NCBI GenBank assembly: GCA_008828725.1
Contig: MEHQ01001370.1
Span: 21,852 to 85,851, forward strand
Source of the DNA: Saccharina japonica
Taxonomy: Eukaryota; Sar; Phaeophyceae; Laminariales; Laminariaceae
Direction: 5' to 3'
Length of the DNA stretch: 64,000 nt
Part shown: piece by piece, positions 30,950 through 44,700 of the stretch
How the letters are laid out: each line of letters starts with the position of its first letter
Position numbering within the stretch: position 1 is the first letter of the stretch
The notes under the pieces: generated by a model
Told to the model about the DNA's origin: nothing
Database searches by the model: none
What the model saw: the letters and a program-made list of their open reading frames with translations, nothing else
Made by a program: the position numbers and the translations under genes

Positions 30950-31195
30950 GTGGACCGAGCCGGGCCGGGCCGAGACTTTTGGAAAAATGATGGGCCGGGC
31001 CGGGCCGGGCCGGGCCGCGGCCGTTTGAAAATGTGACAGGCTGGGCCGGGCCGCGGTCCATCCTCTGAAAATTTGATGGGCCGAGCCGGGCCGGGCTACG
31101 GCCCATCCTCTGAAAAATTGACGGGCCAGGCCGCGGCCCATCATAGAAAACATTGATGGGCCGGCCCGGCTCGGCCAATCAACGTCGGCCCATGA
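30950..31195. repeat. GGGCCGGGCC repeat block 2
   Basis: Same unit type as 29530-29995: GGGCCGAGCCGGGCC, CTACGGCCCATCCTCTGAAAA. Confidence 0.75.
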
Positions 31196-31234
31196 TAAGC
31201 CCTGAATATTTGTTCAACTTTATTATTTTGTAAC

Positions 31235-31400
31235 CGCCCCGTTGCTCAACGTGGTTCACCCACAACTGAACATTTCCGAACATCACTCTACAGCAGTAGT
31301 ATTAATAGGCGACCCGTTGCCCAACGCCGTCCACCCAACTGAACATTTCCTAAATTCGTTTTATTGTAGGCGACCCGGTTGCCTCACGCGGTCCACCAAC
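31235..31400. repeat. Tandem repeat of about 70 bp, three units
   Basis: GACCCGTTGCCCAACG, GTCCACCCAACTGAACATTTCC recurs with changes starting near 31238, 31308 and 31368. Confidence 0.55.
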
Positions 31401-31487
31401 AAAACCATTGGGACCGCCTCGGTATATATATATATAGAAGAAACAAAAAACGACAGCTGTGAGATGGAGGATTTCGTCGAAACTCAT
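31361..31487 (-). pseudogene. MSFDEILHLTA small ORF, relic of a repeated small gene
   Basis: ATG at 31487 gives MSFDEILHLTAVVFCFFYIY, then a short tail to a stop near 31361. The first 11 residues match the ORF at 63622-63810 and exon 1 at 58414; the C-terminal part does not. An (AT)n tract replaces part of the hydrophobic segment. Probably a 5' fragment. Confidence 0.35.
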
Positions 31488-31649
31488 ATTTGCAAGCTGC
31501 GTGGGATACTTCGATCGCGCGAACTACCTATGTACGGGTTTTGAGGGGGAACAAAACTCCAACACCTGTGGAAATCAAGGGAGATGTGTAGTCCGCATCC
31601 CTTCTCTAACGTGGTCCACTCGACAGAACACTGACCACACCCACTCGCT

Positions 31650-31730
31650 CGTACCAACCCCCCCCNCCCCCTCACGTCAACAAGTTCCACCCGATAGAAA
31701 ACCAGTGCCCCCCCCCCTCCCCCCCCTGCC
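31650..31730. other. C-rich tracts with one unresolved base (N at 31666)
   Basis: CCCCCCC-N-CCCCC and CCCCCCCCCTCCCCCCC homopolymers; a likely sequencing or assembly weak point. Confidence 0.8.
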
Positions 31731-31740
31731 GTGCATAGCT

Positions 31741-32070
31741 GACGCATGCTACGGTAAAAAGGGGCACCATGTTACAGAGTGTTTGTAGGCTCCTCACTTG
31801 AGGGGATCTATACTAATACAAGTAGTTAGTCAAAAAACGTAATTTTGGAGGGAAAAAAAGGTGCTATTATACGTACAAGTACCCGATGAACAATAGCATG
31901 GCCTACAGCAAGTATACAACGAAACATATTGCAACACAAACAAGGAAGGGTGAATACAATTCCGACGATTTTGGGTTAAGGAGGCTTTACTACTGTACTA
32001 TTAATAGGTCATTCAGAAACCGTTTCAGCCGAAAAGTGTCACTGGGACCTCTATCATCGTGGCACGCGCC
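31741..32070 (-). mobile_element. M1 element downstream of gene B
   Basis: Starts GACGCATGCTACGGTAAAAA and ends CCTCTATCATCGTGGCACGC. Contains CTCCTCACTTGAGGGG, AATTTTGGAGGGAAAA, CCGACGATTTTGGGTTAAGG and CATTCAGAAACCGTTTCAGC in reverse order. Confidence 0.65.
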
Positions 32071-32627
32071 AGCTCACGTCACATCACACGCCATCTATGC
32101 TATTAGACCGCTACCGACGCTATGTGAGCAACGCTGTCCGCCCGACTGCACCTTTGCCAACACTAGCAGAAGAAGCAAATAAATTAGGTTGCCCGTTGCC
32201 AACTTGTCTCTGGTACAGACGCAGACAACGGTTGGTATGTACGGAGGTTGGGATGTATGCAGCATTGGGCAGCTTTGCCAAGCTCCTCCTTCCCGGGACG
32301 TTGCCCACCCTCCCCCCGTGGCCGAGAGGGGGGGTCGCTCGCCACTCGTGATGCTGTCGCAGAAAACCTTGTGGTGGCTCCCAACTACTTATGAAATGAA
32401 AACATGCGTATGTGTATGTCCGTGTTTACCTGGTACTTTTTTTTAATCGACATGGCGACATGGTGGATTCCTGTCTTTAATGCAGCGGTACGAGTATCAC
32501 CACCTTGGTCGCTCGCAGACATACGCTATTATACATACTGAGCGACAGCGAACAAAGCTTCTTCAGATTGAAAAACAAAGGAAAACTGCTTTCATTTCTA
32601 TGGGGAGCACTTAATCTTGTGTGTCCT

Positions 32628-32720
32628 CTAGGTGAACTTGTCGACGCACACGTCATCCCCAGGGAACCCAACCAGCGTCGACCCTTCCTCCACAAAACCG
32701 ACGGTGCATGATGGCTCCGA
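32628..32720 (-). CDS. Gene B exon 15 (terminal)
   Basis: Acceptor CATCACAG|TCG, phase 0. Encodes SEPSCTVGFVEEGSTLVGFP then GDDVCVDKFT and TAG. The 3' flank to about 32480 resembles that of gene A. Confidence 0.82.
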   Translation of the reverse strand, partial: SEPSCTVGFVEEGSTLVGFPGDDVCVDKFT

Positions 32721-35700
32721 CTGTGATGGTGCAGTTTCAGTGTAGACGGACGCAACGTTTGGAAGGGGCGGACGCGAAGAGAGAATGGCCAAGTTAGACA
32801 TGCACGATGGTTGATTATGAAATGCTAATTTGGGCGCGCGGTACGGGCAATGTTTGTTTTTTTATCTTAAGGCAGAGACCAATCTTCCGCGAACTTTTAT
32901 GGCAAAGGGTGGTTTTTGGCATGTATTTGCTCGAGAGACGACCACATCGCTACGTATATAGCTCTGCCCGAAACTATTGAGGATCGAACGGGGTATGGCT
33001 GAAACAACATTAACAACATTGTAAACATTTCGAAAGACATAGCAGTAGAGCAGCTGATACTACGGTAGTGTACCGGTATCATCGCGTGATAATCGTCATA
33101 CTTCGTATGATCCGAGGCTCATCACTCGAGGAGCTGTACACTATTATTAAGTAATTTGTACTATTTGTAAGCCATCCAAAGGCTGATTGATCTTGAGAAA
33201 AACTAAGTGCAACCCGATGAGCAATGCCATGGCCTCGTACACCAGTACATATAATAGGTATATGGTATATATCGACAAATATAGCAAAGCACATACAGTA
33301 TGTATATATATATATTATTTTCAACCCATATTGGCTGAATAGTTCCTCCGTTGAGGAATGTACTAAGTCACAACCATTGTTTTTGGCCTGAAAGTACTAT
33401 GATATTAATATTAACTATTAATACCTCTATCGCATATGCCTGTATGTATAGCGGGTGTATATTGCATTTATACCGGCATACTATGAATGCGTGTCGACCA
33501 TCGTATACATATGCCATGTTGCGCGTAGGTCGTGAGCACCCCCCGACAAAGTGTCACGACTCTGTCCGGAGGTCTAAGGGAGGTGCTTGGGCTTTCATCT
33601 TCACACCGAAAAGCTTTGCGAGTATACATTTCGGGACAGGGTGGCATTCATGTATTTCGGTGCACCGGTGCTGCGTGCGTGATAGTCGTCGTTTGATGAA
33701 AAACGATCATCGAACCGGAAACCGCACCGGATTGGCGGAGGTCCTGCCGACGATGTTGTCGCTGAACTCCACCTCATCAGGACTGTTGAATGTCAGCACT
33801 CCGTTTCCGCTAGTCCCGCTAGAAAATGCCAAGGGTCACATACACATGACAGAGGGGAGGGACGCGTACAACATGGTGAACCCAGGGAGAAAAGAAGACA
33901 CAGGAGCAAAACATGAAGTAATGAACACGCATGGTACGGTAGAGACGCATCTTCAGTTTTTTGGGGATCTTCAGTTGAGGGGCTCAATACTATTATCAAG
34001 TTAAAAAGTGTCTTTACAAAAACAAAGAGGCACAATTCGCCCTCGCTTAACCTGATGATGGGCAATCCTATGGTCTAGGTCGGGAACGAAAACGATTGTA
34101 AGAGGCATGCCTTGTTGGGTAACTTCTCAGTCGAGACAGCCCCATCAGTCACAAATATTGCCTCAAAAGGCAAAAAACAAATGCTACGCCTATCGTGGGA
34201 ACGCGTCAACTGAAAGCCTGGTTCCTACTGTAGTTGCGAGTTGGCAGCAACCTGGTCTATCATAATACCTTGTGTGATTGTGTGAGTAAGTTCCATTCGG
34301 TCACCGCGTTCTGTAAACCATATGTTTAATCGTGTTCTTATCTCTGGGGTGACATGGCTATGGTGTGACATGGTTGGGGTTTCACATGGTTACAGTGTGA
34401 CACGGTTAGGGTGTGGCATGGTTATAGTGTGATATGGAGATGATGTGACATGGTTATTGTGTGACATGGTTAAGGTGTTACGTGAAGATGGTGTGGCATG
34501 GCTGTAGTGTGAAATGGGTATTGTGTGACATGGTTATCTATGGCGTGGAATGATTAGGGCGTGACATGCTTATGATGTGACATGCTCTTGATGTAATGGC
34601 ATGGTTCTGGTGTGATGACATGGTTATTGTGTGACATGGACATGGTTATTGTGTGACATGGTTAAGGTGTTATGTGAAGATGGTGGTACATGGTTGTAGT
34701 GTGAAATGGTTAGGGTGTGGCATGGTTACGTATGGTGTGACATGGAGATGGTGTGACATGGTTATGGTGCGACTTACCCTTCGGAGACGCTGAAGGCCGC
34801 ACCAGACCTGAACACCTCGTTTTCGCTGAAGAGGACGCTCTTCTTGAATCTGTTTGGATACAATACCGGCAATGAATACCACAAAGCGGCAGCAGACGGG
34901 GGTTGACCGTTAACATGTGGCACCACACATCTATAGGAATAATATTACTTAGCACTCAACTACTTCACTGTTATAACGCGAATATTATCCCCACGCTAAT
35001 CTCATGTATTATATATCTACAAACGTGGGCGCAGCTCGAAACACTCATAAAAAGGATAAAGAACACGATTCTGACATTGTTTTACCTAACATGTGTACAA
35101 CGCAACGTGCAATGCTTGTGGAAACGCCATCTCAATATCAGGTACGAGATACGGCGGAAGGCGCTCAAAAGCGTTTCCACGGCCCTGTGGAGCATACGTA
35201 AATAGCGCCTAAAACAAGAAATAAAGCCTGATGAGCGCAACCCGGGGAGGTTGTCCTATCTCTGCCCGTGTCTACCGTAGGGTGAGAGTAGAACTGGAGT
35301 ACTTCACGGGCATACGAAGTATACACACCGCCGAAGGCAGGGGCCTCTATTTTGTGATGGAGGCTCCACTGTTTGTTGTTGTTATTGTTGTCAATATTGT
35401 CCAAACATACATTGTAGAACGCACAGTAGACTATTGTATACACATGTGGAACGTACAATAGGCTATTGTACATATGGAACGCATGGTAAACACCACGTAC
35501 GTGACATCGCCACCGTCTATGCTGATGCCACCGCCGTAGTCGGACACCTGGTTTCCATTGAATTGAGTCTTACCCCGGAAGCTGAGGACCGGCGGCACAG
35601 CGAGATCAACGGGGCATTTTAGGGACGGGGGTTAGACTACACCTGGAGTACCAGGTAGGTATGGATCGAGGGGCGGTGTCCCAAGCAAATTATGCTTCCA

Positions 35701-38700
35701 CTGGGACTGTTCTTTAGAGAGTCGTGCCGGCGTAGAGGGGGTGCTGCTAATCCAAAACGATAGCGCAGGTGGCGCACGCGTGCGTGCTACGGCAGGAGTA
35801 GAGCCTATAACCTGGACTTTTCCAGGTCTCTCCGCTTGATTACAGTATAGAAGCCAGCAACCAAGACCACTTCGAGAAATGAGCTATGCCTGCCTTACAG
35901 GGGTGGTGGCTTACTTTATGAGCTCCTCACACGAGCGGCTCAAAACCTCACCTAAAACATTACTCATTTGGATAACGTTATTCGCGTAACCCGATCAAGG
36001 TTTCTACCATTAACACTATTAATACTATTAATAGTACGCGCGAGGCTACGTAGTCCTAAAACTCAAACATACGACTTATAATAGTAGATATATAGAATTA
36101 TATTATACCAGTATACTACAGTAGTAACCGGCAGCTGCTCACTTGAGGACGCGTGTCGCGATCGTTTCTGAATGATTACGCTAGGCTCATTAATCCCAAA
36201 ATCGTCGAACTTTCATTCTTGTGTTGCAATATTGTTTCTTGTGTATACTTACTATTATTAATAATATGCCATAGTGTTGTTCATCGGACAGCTTTTTTAC
36301 TTTCCTCCAAACCCTCAGTTTTTGACTACTGCAGGTATAGAGCTTCTCAAGTGATAAGTAACCACCCTCAGAAGGCAGAAACTTCAGCCACATTTCGAAT
36401 GGGGGTCCCGATTTCATGGCGCCGCCGTTTCAAAATTCGAAACTCGCATTCGCTCGTAACAATGCGTACACGAGCGGGAACCCGGGTAGGCCAAGCGTAG
36501 GCTAGACGGTTAGGCTAGACGGCAGGCTCTCACCTGACATCGCCACCCTGTACGCTGATACCACCGCCGGAGAAGTCGGCCTGGTTTCGGTTGAATTGAG
36601 CCGCCCCCCCGAAGCTGAAGAGCGGCACCCGCAGCGAGCACACAGAGATCGATGGGTAATAATGGGGACAGAGCTTAGAATACACCAGTGGTATAGATTC
36701 ATGACGGGGAGGATGGGTGTCCTAAGACAATTATGGCTGGAAGTTTGAAGTTGTTACTGCTGTGAAAGAGCCGTGTGTCTTTTTAACTCGGGTTTATAAA
36801 GAAAACTTGCGACGTAACTTCTTACATGAAGGATTCTAGGATATGTGGGTGAGCTTACATCAAGGATCCGCTGTTGATCACGGCACCACCGTCGTTGCCG
36901 CTGCGGTTGTCGTTGAAGTAAGCCTTCGTGTAGAACCTGTCGATCGGGACGACGGTACAAATCCCGACGGTACAAGTTTCGTCGGTACATGGTAGGTGGG
37001 CGGGTGGGTGAGTGGATGGGTGTGGAAATAGACAAGCAATATCATCGCGAGCGCCGCGTGGAGTGGGTTGCAAAATTCTCAAAGTCCGTTGCACGATATA
37101 CCTTAGCATCGATCGCGTGTGCCTTGCTTTCGCTGTGGGCGTCAAACACACACACGCATTTGACTGCTGTAAGGTGCCGGTAGGTATTCAGGCTTTGTGC
37201 CTCGCCTTCCTGGGGTATTGTACTGTGGGTATACCTGTGGTACCAAAGAAAAGCCCTTCAGGTTCAAGCTTTCATTCTTCTTTTTTTTCTCAAAACATGT
37301 TTTGGGTTAGGTATAAAGCTCCTCAGTGACACCCCGATGGTTTATTAAATAGTGGTACCCTCGCATACTACTAAGAGTTGGTTTCCGAGGGTCGAAGTTT
37401 ACGTGGGTCCGACTTTTGGGTTTATTTGCAAAAACAAAAACAAAAAACGGAATCAACTACTGAGAGCGCATAGTAGCGTGGGTAGTCGCAATTCGATGCG
37501 AGTCGACGAAAGATTGTGGCCCCGGATCTGAGTTACGACTAGGAAGGAGAGAGAAAAGAAGGGCGGAAAAAATAAACGGGATGGACAAACAAAACTAAAA
37601 GTGAACACCGTCGTAAAAAAACAGGGGCACCCCTCCCGTAGCACGCACCGGTATTTCGACATTCCAAACTTTACATAGCGTGTAGAGGGGAGCGGAGGGC
37701 TCCAGACTATCTGTTTTTGACTGGCTTTGATCGCTTTGCGGACCCTTCGGGTTCCACTTTTATTTCAGTATACCTTTTTTGGGGTAAGTTAGCCTGTGAC
37801 CACGGGAATCGACCGTGTCAAGTGTTGGATTAGTACGGACAGATGGAGGTACTGGATAGAGAGACCAGCACGGTTTTTAATGTGAAGACAACAACAACAA
37901 CAACCTTACGTGGACTACTCACATGTAGATAGGTAGATGTTAAACCGGAAATACTGCGCGTACAGAAGAGAGTTAGACTTTTCCCGCATAGATAGGTTTC
38001 CTTTTCTGTTTTCCCTGGGTTTCCTTCTCCTTTCTCTGGAAATTTGCTTGGGGGATCAACGTTGAAGCTGGTGCTGCAACATCGTCCGATGCCAAACACA
38101 ACAAAATAATACTAGGTTCAGCAGGGAGTTACAAACAGTAGTAGAGGCATTTTTGTGCGTGTAGGTTTTTCCTTTTATGTTTTTGCTTTTTTCCCTTTTG
38201 TTTTTTATCTCGGGAAGTAAAGTGTTTATGAATGATCGACGGTGAATGAAAAAGCTCATGCTGCACATTGTACAATGACAAAAAACGCAATAAGAAGAAA
38301 ACCTGTAGTATGTATGTATATATGTATATATTGGGTACTGTGGTTCCCCGGGTGAGCAGCCCCGTCAGACCAACATGTCTGCCCCTAACAAGCCCTATCG
38401 TACCCCCATCGTAACGGTTTCGTACCCCTATCCCCTATATTACTGGGCCGACGAACACCTGCACATGTGTATACACTTTTGAAATCGAAGAACGATTGAT
38501 GTCGATGCTCACCGCATTTTTCCCGCGTTGGCCACCGCCCCGCCGTAATCGCAAGAGTGGCTGGTGAACGTCGCATCGCCTCGGAAGCTGAACGGCATGA
38601 AATCGGTCGGGCGAGAGCATTTGACTGGGATTGGTCAGCATGTGCCGTAGAGGGGGGCGCATTGTGGGCCCACACGTTTCTGACAGACGTTATCCGGGGT

Positions 38701-41700
38701 CGCGCTGCGTGTCCCCGAGATGGAGTGGTAGCAGAGGCTTAGTGCTGGAGCTGATGGAACTCAGGCTGGTACTGATACACTTAATTGCGTAGCTAAAAAA
38801 TAATGTAAGTATTCTTAAACCATGGCGGGCCAAAATAATGACTGAGAACGATAGACTTGTTGGAGTCTAGGTGGTGCTGCGGGCAGCAGTGAGGAGAAAA
38901 AAGGAGAGACAATGTGTGGGCTGTCTCTTGCGTCGTGACGCCCACAGCGGTTGAACGGTCGCCCTCTGCCACAACGAGTAGATACTGGGCTACTTATACA
39001 GGACATATTACGTAATCCCTCTGCATTTTCCCAGAACGTTCCGGTTCAACTTCGAAACCGCCATAGAGTATTATTGCACCGCGTGTTTCCCTTGTGTGCG
39101 TGTTGCTATCCAGCTATCCTGAACAAAGCAGCTCTGCTGCTCACTGCCGCTACCCCTGCTAGAAGTGACTACTTGTACTGAACGTTGAATAGGTGTAGGC
39201 TACCCAGCTCACACTTAACATTCCCCATCAATGGAAGTGCAACAGCAACATACGCTGACCATGGCTAACGATAACCAGTCTTTAATGGAGTCGATCAAAA
39301 CCCCAATCTGGAAGTGCTGATCATGGCTAACGATCATCAGCACCAGATGAATTCGCTTCTTATCGTGATATTAGGCGTTTAATCAACTTGGTTTACTGTA
39401 CTCGTGCTTGATACTTACGCCAAACGTTAATTCCTACTACGGTTATCGCAAACATTGTTATGTCTTCTCCACAATTCCAACTCTACAGTTGGTACTTCGA
39501 GTACTTTAAGCGTAGACCAATTGAACAATTGCTTGAAAGAGACCCCTTATCAATCTCCTTGAAAAGCGTCGACCAATCAAACTACTTGCAATACTGCGAG
39601 CATGGAATCCCATTATCCCTCTTTCGTTCTAGAGCAGTACCGGTATGACCTTCAATGGTATGATCTTCGAGGATATGACCTTCAATGATACAGCCTTCAA
39701 TGGAATGAATGACCTTCAATACGGTACGAAGGGACTCGTCGATGTATGCACCAACTGCGAGTCAACCAAAAAGCGAGATGACTAGCTTCCCGCCCTCCGC
39801 ACACAGACGTTATCCCCACTCACATGACAGTGCCCTCCGGATCGCGATTTCCGACGGCGCAGCCCTCACCACCGTCGAACGCCTGTTATAGTGCGGCCAA
39901 ACGTTGATAGCGAGAATGGGTCACAGTGTTACTGGCTACACTTTCCTCTTGGATGGGGTCAACCGCCCGTTACAGTGCGGTCAAAAGTCGATGGCGATAA
40001 TGAATGGGTCGCGGTTTTCCTGACTACCGCTTCCTCTTGGACGAGGTCTAACTCCTGTTATAGTGCGGTTAAACGCCCGTGGGAATATGGGCTACAGTTT
40101 TCCTGGCTAGAGTTTCCCCTGGGCGGGTCGAACCCCTCTTTTTATATGCGGTCACGATGGAGAGCATGGGTCAAACTTTGCCTAGGCGTAGGTACAGCTT
40201 CCCCTTGGATGGGGTCAATCAAGCTCCTATTATAGTGCGATCACACGTTGGTGGGGATCATGGGTGGCAGTTTTCCTATTAATAGGTGTAGCTTCTCCTT
40301 CGATGGGGATCAAACTCCTGTTAGAGTGCGGTCAAACGTCAATGGAGAGCATGGATTGGATCACGGTTTTCTTGGCAAAAGCTGTTTCCCCTTGGATGGG
40401 ATCAAACTCCTATTATAGTGCGATCACACGTCGGTGGGGATCATGGGTGGCAGTTTTTCTAGGTATAGCTTCTCCTTGGATGGGATCAACCTCCTGTTAG
40501 AGTGCGGACAAACGTCTATGGAGAGCATGGATGGATCACGGTTTTCCTGGCAAGCGTTTTCCCCTCGGGTTTAGTGGGGAGGGCGCCGCGCCTTCAAATA
40601 CTTCTGGGGGCGACTGCCCAACCAACCAGTGCCGTAATCAAGCTTGAGCTTTTGCTACGTACCAGGTGGCCACTAAAACTCGATACGAATTCGTACGAAT
40701 GTATAACGCATGCTGACCTAACGAACTGCTCATACACTCCAACGATGCGTTTGATAAGCATGCCTATCCTTTTTTGTGGAAAACTTTCACAACAAATAGT
40801 ATGAAAATAAATATGACACCGCGATCTGGGTATGGGACGACGACTACCCTCCCCCCTGTTCCCACCCCCGACATCCTCCGATTAAGGATAGTATGGCTGT
40901 CGCTAGGGGCTCGAGCTGCAGGATATTTGTAACTGTCGTCAACGTGTGTGCGTTGATAGTATGGTCAGAGCAAACCTCTCAAGACTGGCTTCAGGGATGG
41001 CGGACAGCGTACGTCGGACGTATGATAGGACGCTTCTCAGCGATCTCAAAAGGGGTGGGGGGGGGGGAGGTCCCTATTCGTTTGGCGCCACCAAAACTAG
41101 AACAACAGCTCACCCGTGCATTGGTGTCGAAGATGGCTGTCTTGGAGAACCTGCAGGAAGGGTAAGCAGCGACGAAGAAGGTGATTGTGATGAGGCGCAA
41201 TTATCTACTCTGAATAGTTAGCGCTCATCAAACGGGCAAGCGCGAAAAGGACGTCTCACACCCATCAGCACTGCTTCCGATTTATTTTTCCCGGGGGGAT
41301 GTGTAGTGTTACGATGGCATTTTTCTTTGCCATCCGACAGTGTGCTGCAAGCTAGTCCGTCGCGCATCGTGTGCCAATATGTCACTGTACGTCTGCTCTT
41401 CATAAGTCAATACTCCAGTACAAACGCTACTACTGAGGGCTACGGTAAAACATTAACAACGTGCATCACGCATCGTGTGCCAATAGGCCAATGTACTCTG
41501 CTCTTCATAAGACAATATAAACGCTACTGAGGGCTAGGTCAAAACATTTAACAACGTGGCTCAATGACCACGGTCCGTGTAGACACACTTATCTGTGGCA
41601 GATGTTTATGAAAAATAAAAAGCCTCAGATGTGAGATCGAGGGTTTCTTCGAAACTCGTATTTTTTAAACTGCGCGTGAAATGCTCCGATCGCACGTGTG

Positions 41701-44700
41701 CTACGGAGTGTATGGCCTCGTGAAGGCTGTACAATGTATAGTACTACTTTCCAATGTTCTCCGTTCGATGTACCTACCTAGCCAGCCAGCGGGATTGTAA
41801 CTATTGCACGTTTTTCTGAAACTGTTGTGTGAGGTAGAGCTCATATAAATCTCCTTAAGTGAGTAGCCTGACTGAAAAAAACGCACTAGGTGGTACAAAC
41901 CTAACCGTACTGTAGCACGGGTCATACCTGATGAATCCACCATCGATGTTGTCGATGGGCAGGAATCTGTTGTTCCTGAAAACCGTGTCGCCGCGGAACC
42001 TGTTGTTTCAAAACAATCCAGTGAGGCAAGCGCGAGCGTTCCGGGCTTAGATTCGCCGACCCGGTCCGGACAGAAGAGACAGCGCTAACATCAGAGGGGT
42101 GTTAAGTACCGGCGGGCGTGCAAAGTTCAGTTGCCTTCATGTGTGTGTGGATAGAAACATTGGTACATGTCAGTTTGTGCCATGAACAAACGAAATGCTA
42201 TTTTCAGCTTGTATGAATCAACCAAAACCTCCCCACCACTGAAGACAGAAGTGTTTGTATTGTGTTTGTTCTGTGTGGGTAGTATATCATAATAGTGGGC
42301 TGCCACATATTTTAAACTTACTTTGTGGCAAAAACTTGATTTTTTTGCGGGAGTATTTATATGCCCTTGGTACATACATGTGTAACGCAGAGCCGCATAA
42401 AATATGTGCACCCGTGAAAATTTGCGCATCCACGTCGAAGAACGCGGGATGAAGGCCACGGCAGTAGCGGGGATGCTACACTACAGTAGGCGAATGCATG
42501 GGGGTGCATATCGTGAAATCAAAAACTCCCTAGAACCTAAATACTTGCAAAGAAGTGGGGGTGTATAGCCACTGTTAGTGCGAGACGGGCCCCGATCCCC
42601 TGAAATAAAGCCTCCCTGGAAGCGCTCCCCCTAGATATAGCGTAGGCTTGGCCGCGGGGTACATTGGACATGGCCTCGCGAGCCGAATGATTGTGGGAAC
42701 CTTCAGCAAACGGGGTGCGGTAGGCTCGCGCGCTGAGTGATTGCGATTGTGATTGCGATTGCGGTGGGCACTTCCTCCGCAAACGTTAGAGATTACTACA
42801 GTGCGATACTCACTTGAGGTCGCCGCTGTTGCTCCTGAAGACGTTGCCGTTGTCTTCGAAGACTGCGTCGCCTTTGAATCTGCCCCGCGCCAAACCAGAC
42901 AAACGAGTAGCATCACGGGTAAACGTTGATGGATCGTGCCTTGAAAATATAGGCATGTACGTTGGTTGGACGCATGCTAGCTTACCACATATCCACACAA
43001 CAGCCAGGCCCCAAGAAACACCCACGAAATATTCGGTCGAATTGCTACAATATATATTAATGGTATGACGAAAACTGTAACTGTAAAATGTATATGGGTA
43101 CAGCAATTGTATGCTTCGTATACTGTATACGTACAGAAGCTCCCCGGCTGAAAAGCGCCCAGTCAGTCACCGTCAGTCACATAACAGTTTCTGGTCAAAA
43201 AGCGCTAACCTCAGTGGTAGCACGCGTCTTTCATACCTTAGGCATTCATTGTATTAACGTTTGGTATATATTTTCAGCGCAGCACCGAACGCAAGCCATT
43301 GTGAGAGCAAACTGACGTCTACGAAACGATCAATTCGAACGGCAAGCGTGTCAAGCGTGCCTCCCAGGCATATTCTCCGAAGTGCCAGACTAGAGCCACC
43401 CATGGCGTCATTTGATTGTGCATGGTCAATGTGCCTTGATTGGACATTGGCTTATTGATTGTGCATTTTCACTATGCCTTTATTGGGCATTGGATTATTG
43501 GTGCCGAGACTGCGGCCAGGGGGATACATCGATACACAGCGAAAGTGCACATCATCAGTCGATGCACTCCGAAAAGGATGCGCGTGACGAGTTAGTCTAA
43601 CCGCTGTTCTACTGAAAAACGAAAAAAAAAAACATAAGACTCTGATTCCAACCAGTCTGCCCCCCAAAAGCATCGCCGCAGCAGTTTTACCTTGTAGGAA
43701 TCGCTGTACCAGTATGTGATGTGACGCCAAGTGGTTAGCCGGAAAGCATGGCACAAGGACTCGAGCTTCAAGCTATGTCCAACTTCACCGACGCCAGCCA
43801 ACAGCTTACACGTCAGACATATATATCACGATCTAGATCATCTAGTGCCAACCTTTGCCGTCATGAAAAATCGTGCAGGGTGTGTATGCTGTACTGTAGT
43901 ACAGATCCAACCCAGGAGACATGTTCTAGATTATGCAGCTTATCCGACTCCCACCCGGAAACACGAGCTAGATCATACAGATCATACAGATCATGCAGTT
44001 CATACAGATCATACGGTTCATACAGGCCATTCAGATCATACAGATTATACAGATTATACAGATCAAACAGATCATACAGCTCATCGGGTCATACAGACCA
44101 TACAGATCATACAGATCATACAGATCATACAGATCATACAGATCATACAGACCATCAGGTCATACATATCATACATATAATACATACAGATCATACAGAT
44201 CAGGGGTGGGAATCGATTATCTGTCCCATGTGTGCAACATTTCAATGACGCGTATTGTACATATATGCGGTCAAACGGTGGGTGGTGAGTAGGTTCGCCA
44301 GCGGCAGGCATGGTATGTACCATTGTCATTGCACAGTACTCACTCCATGCTCCCCGCGTTGAAGAACATGGACCGAACGTTGTCCACGTCCTGGCCGACG
44401 AAGTCTCCGGTGAACGTGACGCGTCCCCCTTCCTTTACGTCGATCAAGAACCCCGGAGGGTTTTCCACGTCCTGCATCATCATCATCATCATCATCATCA
44501 TCATAATCGTCATGTAGAAATAGGTACATTAAGGAGGTGTTGGCAGAGGTATCGATGGAGGAATGTATGGAGGCATGTTTGTAGGCATGTTTGCAGGTAT
44601 GAATGGAGGTATTGGTGGATGTATTGATGGAGGTGTTGATGGAGATATTAATGGAGGTACTGGTGTAGATGTAACGATTGAGGTATCATCTAGTTCCCCA

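Noticed and set aside
43731..44292. Overlapping plus-strand frames of 100-166 codons
   Set aside because: They run through the ATCATACAG microsatellite and read as SYRSYRSY or IIQIIQ.
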